DNA of 64,000 nt, taken from positions 372,001 through 436,000 of the forward strand of contig NZ_JAHSPG010000018.1 in assembly GCF_019130065.1 (NCBI RefSeq). Reading direction: 5' to 3'. Under the pieces are notes generated by a model, which saw only the letters and a program-made list of their open reading frames with translations, was not told the origin of the DNA and did no database searches. The stretch is from Pinibacter aurantiacus. Lineage in GTDB: Bacteria > Bacteroidota > Bacteroidia > Chitinophagales > Chitinophagaceae. Made by a program: the position numbers and the translations under genes. Of this stretch, positions 54,335 to 63,928 are shown in pieces. Position 1 is the stretch's first letter; the number at the start of each line of letters is the position of its first letter.

Positions 54335-54353
54335 GTTCCGGGGTAACCGGAAC
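54335..54353 (+). promoter_or_regulatory. Inverted repeat in the susC leader
   Basis: GTTCCGG (54335-54341), GGTAA, CCGGAAC (54347-54353): a perfect 7-bp stem ending 11 bp before the ATG at 54365, where it could hide the ribosome-binding region or bind a regulator. Confidence 0.45.
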
Positions 54354-54364
54354 GAAACAAAGTT

Positions 54365-57300
54365 ATGCATTTAACGATTGATTATGCTCCTGCATTAAAG
54401 GAGATTTTATCCAAAACACTGCGGATCATGAAACTGATTGCCATCTTCTTAACTTCATTCTGCCTCACAGCCGGCGCTGCCGGGTATTCTCAGAGGGTAA
54501 CTCTTTCGGAAAGAAATGCCCGCCTCGAAAAACTGTTTAGAGAAATCAAAAAGCAAACGGGTTATGAATTTCTTTATACAGATGAAATGATGGAACAGAC
54601 CGGAAGGGTGACCATTAAATTAAAAGATGCAGGGTTGGCCGATGCGCTGAACTCCTGCTTCAAAAACCAGCCGCTGAGTTATGACATTGTGGAAAAAACA
54701 GTGGTGGTTAAACCCAGGCCCGTTACGGTTTCCGGTATTGAAAAAATAGTAGTGCCCCCTGTAAAAGTAACCGGCACTGTAACCGATGAAAACGGCAAGC
54801 CTCTATCAAAAGCATCCGTAAAAATAAAAGGAACAGATAAGGGTACTGCTACCGATGACCTGGGAAATTTTTCCCTCGAAATTCCAGACAATGGCGCAGT
54901 GCTGGTTATTTCATTTGTTGGTTATGAATCGGTAGAAACGCGTCCTTCCGGTAAATCTGCCGTAACTGTATCACTCAAACTGCTCGATAACAAGACAGAG
55001 GAAATCGTGGTCGTAGGCTACGGAACACAAAAGCGAAAAGAAGTGTCCGGAGCCGTTGCTTCGGTAAAAGTGAATGAGTTAAGCGTGAACGCGTCTAACA
55101 ACTTAACTTCTGCATTACAGGGTCGTGTAGCCGGCGTATCCGTGGAGTCAAACGGCGGCGCCCCGGGAGCTGGCTTGTCCATTACCATTAGAGGTTCAGG
55201 TACATTGGGAAACAATAATCCCCTCGTAGTTATAGATGGTATTCCATTCGGTAGTCTTGACGGGTTGAATCCTTCGGATATCCAGAGTATTGATATTCTT
55301 AAGGACGCTTCGGCTGCGAACATTTACGGCGCGAGAGCTGCAGGTGGTGTAATAATGGTTACCACCAAAACGGGACGAAAAAATACAACTCCCAGAATCC
55401 AATTCAATGGTGTGTATGGACGAAACAGCATCCCTAAAAGAATTTCAGTATTGAACAGTGACCAGGTCGTTAAAATATTTAATGATAACGGTGGTGCATA
55501 CCCGCCTGCTAATGGTGTAAACACCAACTGGCAGAATGAAATTTTTACTACTGCCCCAACTTATAAAGCGAATATTGATTTGACCGGAGGCTCCGAACAT
55601 TTTTTGTATAGCTTGTCGGGCAGTTACATAAAACAGACAGGCGCTGTTATCTGCTCAAATAACGAGAATGCCAATTTTCGCATTAAGTCTGTTTATGAAA
55701 AAGGACGCGTGAAAGTTGGAGAAACATTTATATATAGCAGAATAGGGGGCAGGGACTATGCGGGTGGCAGTGCTGACCAGACACATAGCACGATCATTAC
55801 ATCACTGATAGCTTCTCCTACCGTTCCTGTTTATGATCCCACAAATACCAATGGTGGCTGGGGTATGCGCCCGCCAGCATTGAAAAACCTGACAAATATT
55901 GTTGCCTTCCTGAATTCAACCAATAATCATAGCAATAATGCAAATGTTATTCTTGACGCGTTCACCGAAATCCGACTCGTCGATCAGTTGAAGTACAGGT
56001 TAAACGTTGGCTATTCTTCTAACCGGAGTTATCAAAACAACTATCAATTTCCATATTCTGATGGCAGTACAACCATAAAGAATCCGCAAACTGGCATGGG
56101 GTCTTATTTGACCACTCAATGGCTGGTAGAAAATATTCTTAGCTATGATAAAACTTTTGGCGTACACCATTTGTCAGCAATGGCAGGGTACTCTGCGCAA
56201 AAGGATAGTTCAAATGGTTTTGGCGTTAGTGCCTATTATCCGGCTTTAGGTTTGTACGGAATATCAGCTGCTACTTCGTGGGACAAGCCTTATGGTTCCA
56301 CCAGTTCCAGCACCAGAACTTCACAATTTGGAAGGGTTACTTACGCTTATGATAATCGATATTCGGTATATGCGTCCATACGCCAGGATGCCTCATCTAT
56401 ATTTGACCCTGCTTACAACAAAGGATTGTTTTATGGTATTTCTGCTGCATGGGATGTGAACAATGAAACATTTTTTAAACAATCATCACTGTCAAACGTC
56501 ATTGACTTCCTCAAGATCCGCGGAGGCATTGGTACACTTGGAAACGATCGCATTTCTTTGTATACCACGCAGGCGCTTTTAACCAGCAATTTAAATTTCC
56601 TTACAGATGGAGGAATGGTTATAGGAAACATTCCAAGTGGCGCACAATCACCCAAAGACCTTACCTGGGAAAAATCAAATACAACAAATATTGGCTTTGA
56701 TGCAAACCTGTTGGATAGCAGGCTGACCGTTGTTTTTGATTGGTTCAAAAAACGCTCAGAAGGTGTATTGCTAAGCGTGCCTATTCCTTTAAGTACAGGT
56801 GTTAATGGTGCTCCTCCTGTAAATGCCGGTAATATCGACAACAGCGGTATTGAGTTAAGCATTAATTACGGCGAGCGAAAAAAAGATTGGTCCTACAACA
56901 TCGGATGGAACATGTCTGCCATGAAAAATAAAATGGTAGCAGTAACAATTGGAAGCGGCAACCAGCAATTTGGAGATATACAACGCGGGATTGTCGGGTC
57001 ACCCCTTGGTAGTTTTTTCCTCATTAAAAACCTGGGCACTTTCAAAACGCAAAAGGAAGTGGATTCATATGTTGACCAGCATGGCAATAAGGTACAACCG
57101 AATGCGCAACCAGGCGATCTCAAGTTTGAAGATTACAACCATGATGGTATAATTGATAACAACGATCAGCAATATGTCGGCTCTCCGATTCCTACTTTTG
57201 AAACAGGGCTTAGTGGAAATGCATCCTGGAAAAATTTTGATATCAATGTATTGTTGCAGGGAGTCTTTGGCAATAAGATATATAACGGGCCACGTTACTG

Positions 57301-57694
57301 GATGGAGAAAATGAATGAATACACAAACTTTTCCAGCAACGCTTTAGACGCATGGACCACTACCAACAATAATTCCAACTATCCTCGCTTTATTTTGGCT
57401 GACCCTAACCTGAATGCGAGGCAGAACAGCGACAGGTGGCTTGAAAATGGTTCTTACATCCGGTTAAAACGCCTTGAGCTTGGTTACACTTTGCCTACTG
57501 TTTTTACCAAAAACAAATTGGGTATAGAGCGTGCAAGATTCTATCTGTCTGCAGAGAACCTGTTTACCATTACAAAATACAGCGGTTTCAATCCAGATCT
57601 TGGCAATGGAGGCAACCCGCTAAGCAGAGGAAATGACTGGGGTGGCTATCCCATTCAAAGAGCTATCATGGCAGGCCTCACCGTATCTTTTTAA
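54365..57694 (+). CDS. SusC-like TonB-dependent outer-membrane transporter with STN signalling domain
   Basis: 1109 residues. A leader precedes the signal peptide (around MKLIAIFLTSFCLTAGAAGY). The STN domain (about 45-118) has GYEFLYTDEMMEQTGRVTIK. A carboxypeptidase-regulatory beta-sandwich (about 136-215) starts VTGTVTDENGKPLSKASVK. The plug begins at the EEIVVVGYGTQKRKEVSG box and includes LKDASAANIYGARAAGGVI. The C-terminal barrel ends GLTVSF. STN interacts with the FecR-type protein, so this transporter is also the sensor for the upstream sigma/anti-sigma pair. It imports a ligand captured by the SusD partner that follows 26 bp downstream. Confidence 0.96.
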   Translation: MHLTIDYAPALKEILSKTLRIMKLIAIFLTSFCLTAGAAGYSQRVTLSERNARLEKLFREIKKQTGYEFLYTDEMMEQTGRVTIKLKDAGLADALNSCFKNQPLSYDIVEKTVVVKPRPVTVSGIEKIVVPPVKVTGTVTDENGKPLSKASVKIKGTDKGTATDDLGNFSLEIPDNGAVLVISFVGYESVETRPSGKSAVTVSLKLLDNKTEEIVVVGYGTQKRKEVSGAVASVKVNELSVNASNNLTSALQGRVAGVSVESNGGAPGAGLSITIRGSGTLGNNNPLVVIDGIPFGSLDGLNPSDIQSIDILKDASAANIYGARAAGGVIMVTTKTGRKNTTPRIQFNGVYGRNSIPKRISVLNSDQVVKIFNDNGGAYPPANGVNTNWQNEIFTTAPTYKANIDLTGGSEHFLYSLSGSYIKQTGAVICSNNENANFRIKSVYEKGRVKVGETFIYSRIGGRDYAGGSADQTHSTIITSLIASPTVPVYDPTNTNGGWGMRPPALKNLTNIVAFLNSTNNHSNNANVILDAFTEIRLVDQLKYRLNVGYSSNRSYQNNYQFPYSDGSTTIKNPQTGMGSYLTTQWLVENILSYDKTFGVHHLSAMAGYSAQKDSSNGFGVSAYYPALGLYGISAATSWDKPYGSTSSSTRTSQFGRVTYAYDNRYSVYASIRQDASSIFDPAYNKGLFYGISAAWDVNNETFFKQSSLSNVIDFLKIRGGIGTLGNDRISLYTTQALLTSNLNFLTDGGMVIGNIPSGAQSPKDLTWEKSNTTNIGFDANLLDSRLTVVFDWFKKRSEGVLLSVPIPLSTGVNGAPPVNAGNIDNSGIELSINYGERKKDWSYNIGWNMSAMKNKMVAVTIGSGNQQFGDIQRGIVGSPLGSFFLIKNLGTFKTQKEVDSYVDQHGNKVQPNAQPGDLKFEDYNHDGIIDNNDQQYVGSPIPTFETGLSGNASWKNFDINVLLQGVFGNKIYNGPRYWMEKMNEYTNFSSNALDAWTTTNNNSNYPRFILADPNLNARQNSDRWLENGSYIRLKRLELGYTLPTVFTKNKLGIERARFYLSAENLFTITKYSGFNPDLGNGGNPLSRGNDWGGYPIQRAIMAGLTVSF

Positions 57695-57720
57695 ATATTA
57701 ACATCATTAAACTTCACATA

Positions 57721-59355
57721 ATGAACAAGATTTTTAAGCTGTCATTTATTGCCATCGCGATAATTGCAGTAGTTGTAATAGGATGCAAAAAAAGTTTTTT
57801 GGAAACCAGCAACCCTAACCAGCTTACCGAAGATAATTTTTGGAAAACAGAAGCTGATATAAAATCTGCGGTTGCTTCCGTTTACAGTCCAATGCGATTG
57901 CCTCTAAGCGGTTACTGGGGCGCTTTCAGAGGCTACCAGGACATCAACGCGTTGGGAGATGATGTGCTGACAATTCCCGGCGGAGAGCCTTCAACCATCC
58001 AGGTAGCTAATTTTATTAACGACGCAAAAAATGGAGATACACAGGACATATTTGCCAAACTATATAGTTGCATTTATCGTGCTAATCTGGTTATTGAGAA
58101 TGCAGCTAAAGCAAACCTCGATGCAACGTTAACGAAGGGTTATGTTGCAGAAGCAAAATTTTTGCGCGGCTTGAGTTATTTCATTTTGGCATCCAATTAT
58201 GGCGACGTACCGCTGAAAATAAGCGTTGCCCAGTCTTCAAGTGATGCTTTTGTTCCAAGTTCGCCGGTTGCTGATATTTACCAGCAAGCGATAAAAGATT
58301 TGTCAGAATCAGCAACAGACCTGCCGGTTACAAGAGCAGCAGGAGACAAAGGCAGGGCTACACGCGGAGCCGCTACTGCATTTCTTGGCAAAGCGTATTT
58401 GTATATCAAAGACTACGGAAATGCAGAAACAACATTGGCAAAGCTTTTAACGGCACCTTTCGATTACGATCTTATTGGCAACTATGAAGATAATTTTACC
58501 GACAAAAATGAATTCAACAAGGAATCTGTTTTAGAATGGGTATACGGGCCATTTAATAGCCAGTATAGTCCGTGGAACGAAGAAAGCGGTGGTAACGCTA
58601 TGTACAACTATCGCCCGCAACTTACCGGCAGCCCTGCCAGTGGAGGATGGTTCAAGTATATTCCGTCACAATTTGTGGTAAAGGAGTTTAAAAAAGAACC
58701 AAGACCCGCAGGCTCCGATACAAAGTTTGATAAACGAATGTATGCTTCGCTGATGTGGAAGTATTCTGATTTTGGGGAGACCAATACAACCTGGTACGAC
58801 AGTCAAACATTTGATGACCTGTGGGCTGCAGTATCCACCAGCATTGATAGATTTGAGCCTATTTATAAAACGTTTCCTGAAGGTAAGTTTCTAAATAAAA
58901 AATTTACCACTGCATGGCGCAACGCAAATGACGGTGATAATTATTGGGCAGCAGCTCCCTCTACCGCTAATGTGGAGGTAATGCGTTTTGCCGAAGTGCT
59001 TTTGCTTCATGCGGAGGCTGCATTATTGAACAACCATCCGGCCGAGGCATTAAAAGGAATCAACAGAATAAGAGTAAGGGCCGGGTTGTTAGCTAAAACA
59101 GCCGCAGACTTTCCTGCTGCGGCAGACATGATGACGGAAATCCAGCACCAGAAACTACTTGAAATGTATTTTGAGCAGAACAGGTGGAACGATTTGAAAA
59201 GATGGTATCCTGATGCCACTGCGTTGAAAACTTACATGTCTTCAAATCTTAAGCAGGGCGCTCAAAGAATTGAAAACAAGCATTACATTTTTCCAATACC
59301 GGCGGCGGAATTACAAACGAATAATAAACTTAGCCAAAACTCTTTATGGAAATAG
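57721..59355 (+). CDS. SusD/RagB family substrate-binding outer-membrane lipoprotein
   Basis: 544 residues. The lipobox places the acyl Cys at 22 (VVVIGCKKSFLE). SusD features follow: NQLTEDNFWKTEADIKSAVA near the N-terminus, AKFLRGLSYFILASNYGDVPL (TPR-like region, shown in part), then FAEVLLLHAEAALLN and QKLLEMYFEQNRWNDLKRW near the C-terminus. It forms the lid and ligand binder of the adjacent SusC-type transporter. Its last 10 bp overlap the start of the arylsulfotransferase-like gene, so that gene is in the same operon. The bound ligand is unknown. Confidence 0.95.
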   Translation: MNKIFKLSFIAIAIIAVVVIGCKKSFLETSNPNQLTEDNFWKTEADIKSAVASVYSPMRLPLSGYWGAFRGYQDINALGDDVLTIPGGEPSTIQVANFINDAKNGDTQDIFAKLYSCIYRANLVIENAAKANLDATLTKGYVAEAKFLRGLSYFILASNYGDVPLKISVAQSSSDAFVPSSPVADIYQQAIKDLSESATDLPVTRAAGDKGRATRGAATAFLGKAYLYIKDYGNAETTLAKLLTAPFDYDLIGNYEDNFTDKNEFNKESVLEWVYGPFNSQYSPWNEESGGNAMYNYRPQLTGSPASGGWFKYIPSQFVVKEFKKEPRPAGSDTKFDKRMYASLMWKYSDFGETNTTWYDSQTFDDLWAAVSTSIDRFEPIYKTFPEGKFLNKKFTTAWRNANDGDNYWAAAPSTANVEVMRFAEVLLLHAEAALLNNHPAEALKGINRIRVRAGLLAKTAADFPAAADMMTEIQHQKLLEMYFEQNRWNDLKRWYPDATALKTYMSSNLKQGAQRIENKHYIFPIPAAELQTNNKLSQNSLWK

Positions 59356-60764
59356 TGAAGAAAGATTTCTTCCGGTTACTGCAGGCTCTGCCTGCAGTAA
59401 CTTTTATTCTTATTGTAGCGCTGACTGGCTGCAGACCGGACTGCGGAGCCGAACTTATTTCTGTTAACGAAAAGTCTCCGGCCGGCAATGTATTGGCGCA
59501 AAAAATCAGTGTTGCTTGTAAAGAGAATGCAGATCTTTTTATCCGGTACTGGGAAAAAGAAAATAAAACAAAAGTTTTTTCTACACCTGTTTCTTCAGGC
59601 AAGAAAGAACATGTTTTTTCTTTGTTGTACCTGAGGCCCGCCAAGGCATACGAATACGAAGTGGTGGCAAAGAATGGCAACTGCGAAAGCAACGTAAGTG
59701 ATGTTAGATCATTCGACACAAAAGAAATGCCCATGGCTATCCAGGAGATGGTAATGCCTGGCGAAATACAGCAAACATTACCGGAGCGGTTTGCAAAAGG
59801 TTTTTCGGTTATTGCTCGCCGTGACCTTCCGGGGCAGGTGTATATTTTAGATGCCCGGGGCAAGATTGTTTGGTACCACACCATCAGAGATGCAGGATTT
59901 AAAGTAGCGCACTACACAAAAGAATCAACCATCTTATCTATTGTCGCACCTCTGTCTTATCCTACCAGTTATGGCGATGAAATTCTGGAGATTTCACTTG
60001 CCGGCGATACAATATTTCATTTAAAAAAAGGAGAAAAGGGATTCGATAAAACCATTCACCACGAAGTGTTCTACAATGATGCGCATCAGTTGGTGACGCT
60101 CACACTGGAAAAAAAACTATTTGATCTGAGCCGCGTGGGTGGTGCAAAAGCGGATACAGTAACTGGCGATGGAATTCTGATATTGGACGCAATGGGGAAT
60201 AGGATCTGGAGTTGGTCAGTTTTTGACGTGGTGGACCCTGCTGCCGATCCGGATATACTGAAAAACAAGACTGACTGGCTTCATGCCAACGGATTAAGTG
60301 TAGACACAGATGGTAACTACCTGTTGTCATTTTATCAATCGGGCCAGGTATGGAAGATCAATGCAAAAAGCGGAAAGCTGATGTGGAAAATTGGTCGCGG
60401 CGGTGACTTCAGTTTTCCTAAACAAGAACCTATGTTTTACGAATCGCACGCAGTGCACCGGACCGCAAACGGCGAATTGATGTTGTTTGAAAATGGCACT
60501 AATAAAAAACGTTCAAGAGTATTGGCATACACCTTAGATGAACCCGGTCGTAAAGCGAATACAGCCTTGTCCATCGAGTTGCCAATGAATCTTTACAGCG
60601 AAAGAATGGGAAGTGTCTATCGGGTAGACGATGCAAGTCTTTTGGTTTGCAGTTCACAAGCCCATGCTGTTACGTTGCTGGACAATACAGGGAAAAATTT
60701 ATGGAATGTAATCACCGGTTTTATCCCGTACCGGGCAGAGTTTATAGATAGCCTGCCTTTATAG
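59346..60764 (+). CDS. Arylsulfotransferase (ASST)-family lipoprotein
   Basis: 472 residues with a lipobox (acyl Cys29 in VALTGCRPD). After a fibronectin-like N-terminal part (about 35-125), a beta-propeller carries the ASST histidines: His238/239 in DKTIHHEVFYND, His313 in DWLHANGLSVDTDG and His368 in FYESHAVHR, followed by LMLFENGTNKKRSRVLAY. ASSTs move sulfate between phenolic compounds through a sulfo-His intermediate; bacterial relatives also include unassigned members. Its start overlaps the SusD stop by 10 bp, so it belongs to the same operon and probably acts on the imported ligand or a related compound. Confidence 0.78.
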   Translation: MEIVKKDFFRLLQALPAVTFILIVALTGCRPDCGAELISVNEKSPAGNVLAQKISVACKENADLFIRYWEKENKTKVFSTPVSSGKKEHVFSLLYLRPAKAYEYEVVAKNGNCESNVSDVRSFDTKEMPMAIQEMVMPGEIQQTLPERFAKGFSVIARRDLPGQVYILDARGKIVWYHTIRDAGFKVAHYTKESTILSIVAPLSYPTSYGDEILEISLAGDTIFHLKKGEKGFDKTIHHEVFYNDAHQLVTLTLEKKLFDLSRVGGAKADTVTGDGILILDAMGNRIWSWSVFDVVDPAADPDILKNKTDWLHANGLSVDTDGNYLLSFYQSGQVWKINAKSGKLMWKIGRGGDFSFPKQEPMFYESHAVHRTANGELMLFENGTNKKRSRVLAYTLDEPGRKANTALSIELPMNLYSERMGSVYRVDDASLLVCSSQAHAVTLLDNTGKNLWNVITGFIPYRAEFIDSLPL

Positions 60765-60784
60765 CTACAAATAAAAAAATAAGT

Positions 60785-61786
60785 ATGAAATTAATTCATG
60801 TTATAACCGGATGTTTCCTGCTTGCCATTATTGGAATAAACTTTGTTTCCTGCAACAACAGCGAAGCAGGAAAGGGGATTGACGAACCAACGCCTATAAA
60901 CTCCGGCAATTCGTTTTATCTCGACTCAGCCAAGATTCCCGAAGGGAAATACGGCGATGCGATCAGGTATGGACGGAGTTTGATGCTGCATACCTCACAA
61001 TTGATTGGCCCTGATGGTACAAACGGTCATTACACCAACAATAAAATGAATTGTACCAACTGCCACCAGGATGGCGGTACCAAACCTTATTCATTCAACC
61101 TGCAAACAAGTTTTAGAAGGTATCCCACATACCGTGCAAGGGAGGGCAAAGTTTTGACACTTGCAGAGCGTATCAACAATTGCATTATGCATCCGCACCT
61201 TGGTAAGCCTTTACCGTTGGACAGTAAGGAAATGATTGCATTCATGTCATACCTTAAATGGATCAGCGATTCTTCGCAAGTAGCGATGAATACACCCGGC
61301 GTGAAAAACGTGGATATTGTTTTCCCTGATTCCGCCGCGTCTTCTGCAAGAGGCAAACAACTATACTATGCCCATTGTGCAAGATGTCATGGCCAAAACG
61401 GAGAAGGAGTGATGCGCCCCGATAATGTGGATTACATCTACCCACCGCTTTGGGGACTTAAATCTTATCAACCGGGTTCAAGCATGCACCGTGTAATCAA
61501 AATGGCACAATGGCTGGTGGCCAATATGCCGCATGATTCTGCAACCCAGCTTAAACCTGTACTCACATCTGCGCAAGCGCTGGATATCGCCGCTTTTGTA
61601 AATGACGACGCCATTCATCAACGTCCAAAAGTTGAAGAATTTCAATACCCCAATAGTGAGGAAAAGGCAATTGATTACGACAGGGGACCATTTGCCGATA
61701 CGTTTTCAACCTTCCAGCATAAATACGGCCCTTATCCACCCATTATAGAGTATTGGAAAGCCAGGGGAAAAAATATGTCCTATTAA
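60785..61786 (+). CDS. Dihaem c-type cytochrome, TsdA (thiosulfate dehydrogenase)-like lipoprotein
   Basis: 333 residues with lipobox FVSC (acyl Cys23). Haem 1: C90-TN-C93-H94; haem 2: C198-AR-C201-H202. The region RRYPTYRAREGKVLTLAERI then NNCIMHPHLGKPLPL matches TsdA, where a Cys is the second axial ligand of haem 1. Here Cys133 lies 39 residues after His94, the same spacing I recall for TsdA of Allochromatium. TsdA couples two thiosulfates to tetrathionate or the reverse. The gene is 20 bp after the arylsulfotransferase gene, and a terminator follows, so it closes the operon. Related dihaem proteins of other function remain possible. Confidence 0.75.
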   Translation: MKLIHVITGCFLLAIIGINFVSCNNSEAGKGIDEPTPINSGNSFYLDSAKIPEGKYGDAIRYGRSLMLHTSQLIGPDGTNGHYTNNKMNCTNCHQDGGTKPYSFNLQTSFRRYPTYRAREGKVLTLAERINNCIMHPHLGKPLPLDSKEMIAFMSYLKWISDSSQVAMNTPGVKNVDIVFPDSAASSARGKQLYYAHCARCHGQNGEGVMRPDNVDYIYPPLWGLKSYQPGSSMHRVIKMAQWLVANMPHDSATQLKPVLTSAQALDIAAFVNDDAIHQRPKVEEFQYPNSEEKAIDYDRGPFADTFSTFQHKYGPYPPIIEYWKARGKNMSY

Positions 61787-62150
61787 TTCAGGCATTTTCA
61801 AACCCTGTAGTAAGTTCCTCTGAAACCACAAGAGAAGACAAGTCAAAAGAAGGTGAGCAGATTGGCGATGCCATGTCTGTTCACCTTTTTTGATTTCAGC
61901 CCCATGATCTACACAGCACTATTCTCAGGTAAATTGGTTTGCGGTCATGTGCTTCCGTTTTAGGTTGGCGTATTAAAGATGGAGAACGAGCCGGTGACTT
62001 CTTTGAAAAAAGGAGCAGGAAAAGTCGAATATTTTTAAAAGATCGAAGGAACATATATCTTTAAACAAGAATATCTCCCCTATAAACACTTTCCTTGTCA
62101 GCATTGTGTTGTTGATAATTTATCCGGCCAATCATCTAAACCATTAAACC
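61787..62150. other. Intergenic region with terminator
   Basis: 364 bp. It holds the strong terminator at 61851-61891; the rest is AT-rich leader DNA for the next gene. No other gene was recognised. Confidence 0.5.
61851..61891 (+). terminator. Rho-independent terminator of the SusCD-ASST-cytochrome operon
   Basis: AGGTGAGCAGA (61851-61861) pairs with TCTGTTCACCT (61876-61886), with one G-T pair, and runs into TTTTTTG. It lies about 65 bp after the cytochrome stop. The AGGTGAGCA arm resembles those in the tRNA-linked repeats at 4.4 and 4.9 kb. Confidence 0.85.
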
Positions 62151-63905
62151 ATGAAGGCATTACCAATTGTATTCGCAGGGCTTTTTATTGCCCTTAACGT
62201 TCACGGCCAGGAAAAAAACAGTTTTCACTCCACTGTGAAGCTGGAAGAGCTCTCCAATAAAAAAGACAAATCGGTAGACTCCGTAGCACTGGGCGACCTC
62301 AACGAAATTTATATCAAAATAGACTCCGCTTCTTTTGATACAACAAAGACAAAAGCTAAAATATTCAGCAGCCTCGACGGCGGAAAAGCTGACATTTTCC
62401 CAACCATATCGTCGACAAAATTCACAGTAGGCAGTGATGGCAGCCTTACAGTTAAGTTTGTTTTCTGGGAAGAAATATCGCTTCCTAAGCCACGCACGCG
62501 CAATATGCAAACAGTAACATATCTTGAGGACAGTGTCTATAAAAAAGATGGAAAAGAAGTTACTGCAAAGGTGCCACGAACTGAAAGCATCGAAAGTAAA
62601 TCCTTAAACACATTTATAAATACACTAGGCAGCTCTAATAAAGTCTTCCAAAATGTAACAGAGGCTAAAGATGTAACCGATACTGTCAACCAGGTTTCGC
62701 ATGTCGACGAAAGAACAACCACACTCGTTTTTGCAAAGGACGTAAAGCCTAAAACGCAAGCGCAGCAGGTAGGCGACGAAGCCTCTGACCGGGCGAACTA
62801 CGCCCTTAGTCAGCCCGCAGAATTTCAAAATGTTGGCAAAATAATTATGGTTTCAGAAGACATTCCAGTGTGTGAGAAAAAGGACAAAAAGGTTGATACG
62901 CTAAGCATGTCTAAAATAAAATCCGTCGAGATCAACATTCAAAACGGCGTTATCATGAGGCGCGGGTTACGCGTTGAACTCGCAGATGGACGAAAATTTA
63001 CAAACGAAAAGTCGCCCATTAATTTTCCTTCTTTTGGAAAAAGAACAGGAGACAGGTTATATAGAACAGACATGAGATTTCATGAGTATGTTCAATTAGG
63101 AGATGTTATAGACTATGTTACCACCGGTAGGTTTAGCTATCCGGATGACACTACTTTTGTTTTAAATGAAGATCATCCTAAGCAGCTTTTAGTTGCTGCT
63201 TCCTCTCTCAACAACCTATTGGACGTAAGCATATATACTGACCTGTTGGGTTTATTAGATCATAAACCAAACGGATTAATACAAACCGAAGTTGCAGGCA
63301 ATTTCCAAAGCAACTCTGCCATTCTTCCAAACACCGATATAGGTTTTCATAATTTCATGCGACCCTATGTGCGGCTGTCAAAACTGGATAGCAAGTATGC
63401 AAGTCTGGATTCCAGCAACATCAAGGCGGGCCCTGGCAATAAAGACACTGTCAACCGGACTTATCTCAACCAGATTTCCTATCTCCAGGCAGGCATTCTC
63501 ATGAATATCGTACGATTTGGTATTGGCATAAATCAAACTATCTACGTGAATATTGGAGCCGATGTCAATCTAGTAAATACGGACAGTCTCTATAAGCAGG
63601 ATATAACCTTCTTCAATTATTACCCCGAGATAGCATACAATATCGTTAGGTTAAACAACTTTGGAATGGATTTGACATTGCGTTTCCTGAATCAATATTT
63701 AGGCGGAAGCAGCAAAGACAAGTTTGTTAACAATACCGGCATCTGGATATTTAAACCACAAGCCACCTTATACTATTACCCTTCAAAGGACATCAGCAAG
63801 AAATTATATCTACGTTTCAACTATTATGCAAATTGGAGCGACAATCACTACAATTTCACGCAGTTTCAACTTGGCTACAAAACCAATCTGTCATTTAAAA
63901 AATGA
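62151..63905 (+). CDS. Exported protein of unknown function, probable outer-membrane C-terminus
   Basis: 584 residues with a signal peptide (MKALPIVFAGLFIALNVHG). The middle is rich in Lys, Asp and Thr with beta-strand character (for example SVALGDLNEIYIKIDSASFD). The last 200 residues have alternating hydrophobic strands and end FQLGYKTNLSFKK, compatible with a small beta-barrel. No sorting domain or enzyme motif is visible. It is followed 23 bp later by the start of another gene on the same strand. Confidence 0.6.
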   Translation: MKALPIVFAGLFIALNVHGQEKNSFHSTVKLEELSNKKDKSVDSVALGDLNEIYIKIDSASFDTTKTKAKIFSSLDGGKADIFPTISSTKFTVGSDGSLTVKFVFWEEISLPKPRTRNMQTVTYLEDSVYKKDGKEVTAKVPRTESIESKSLNTFINTLGSSNKVFQNVTEAKDVTDTVNQVSHVDERTTTLVFAKDVKPKTQAQQVGDEASDRANYALSQPAEFQNVGKIIMVSEDIPVCEKKDKKVDTLSMSKIKSVEINIQNGVIMRRGLRVELADGRKFTNEKSPINFPSFGKRTGDRLYRTDMRFHEYVQLGDVIDYVTTGRFSYPDDTTFVLNEDHPKQLLVAASSLNNLLDVSIYTDLLGLLDHKPNGLIQTEVAGNFQSNSAILPNTDIGFHNFMRPYVRLSKLDSKYASLDSSNIKAGPGNKDTVNRTYLNQISYLQAGILMNIVRFGIGINQTIYVNIGADVNLVNTDSLYKQDITFFNYYPEIAYNIVRLNNFGMDLTLRFLNQYLGGSSKDKFVNNTGIWIFKPQATLYYYPSKDISKKLYLRFNYYANWSDNHYNFTQFQLGYKTNLSFKK

Positions 63906-63928
63906 CGTAACTGAAATAAAAGTAAGAT

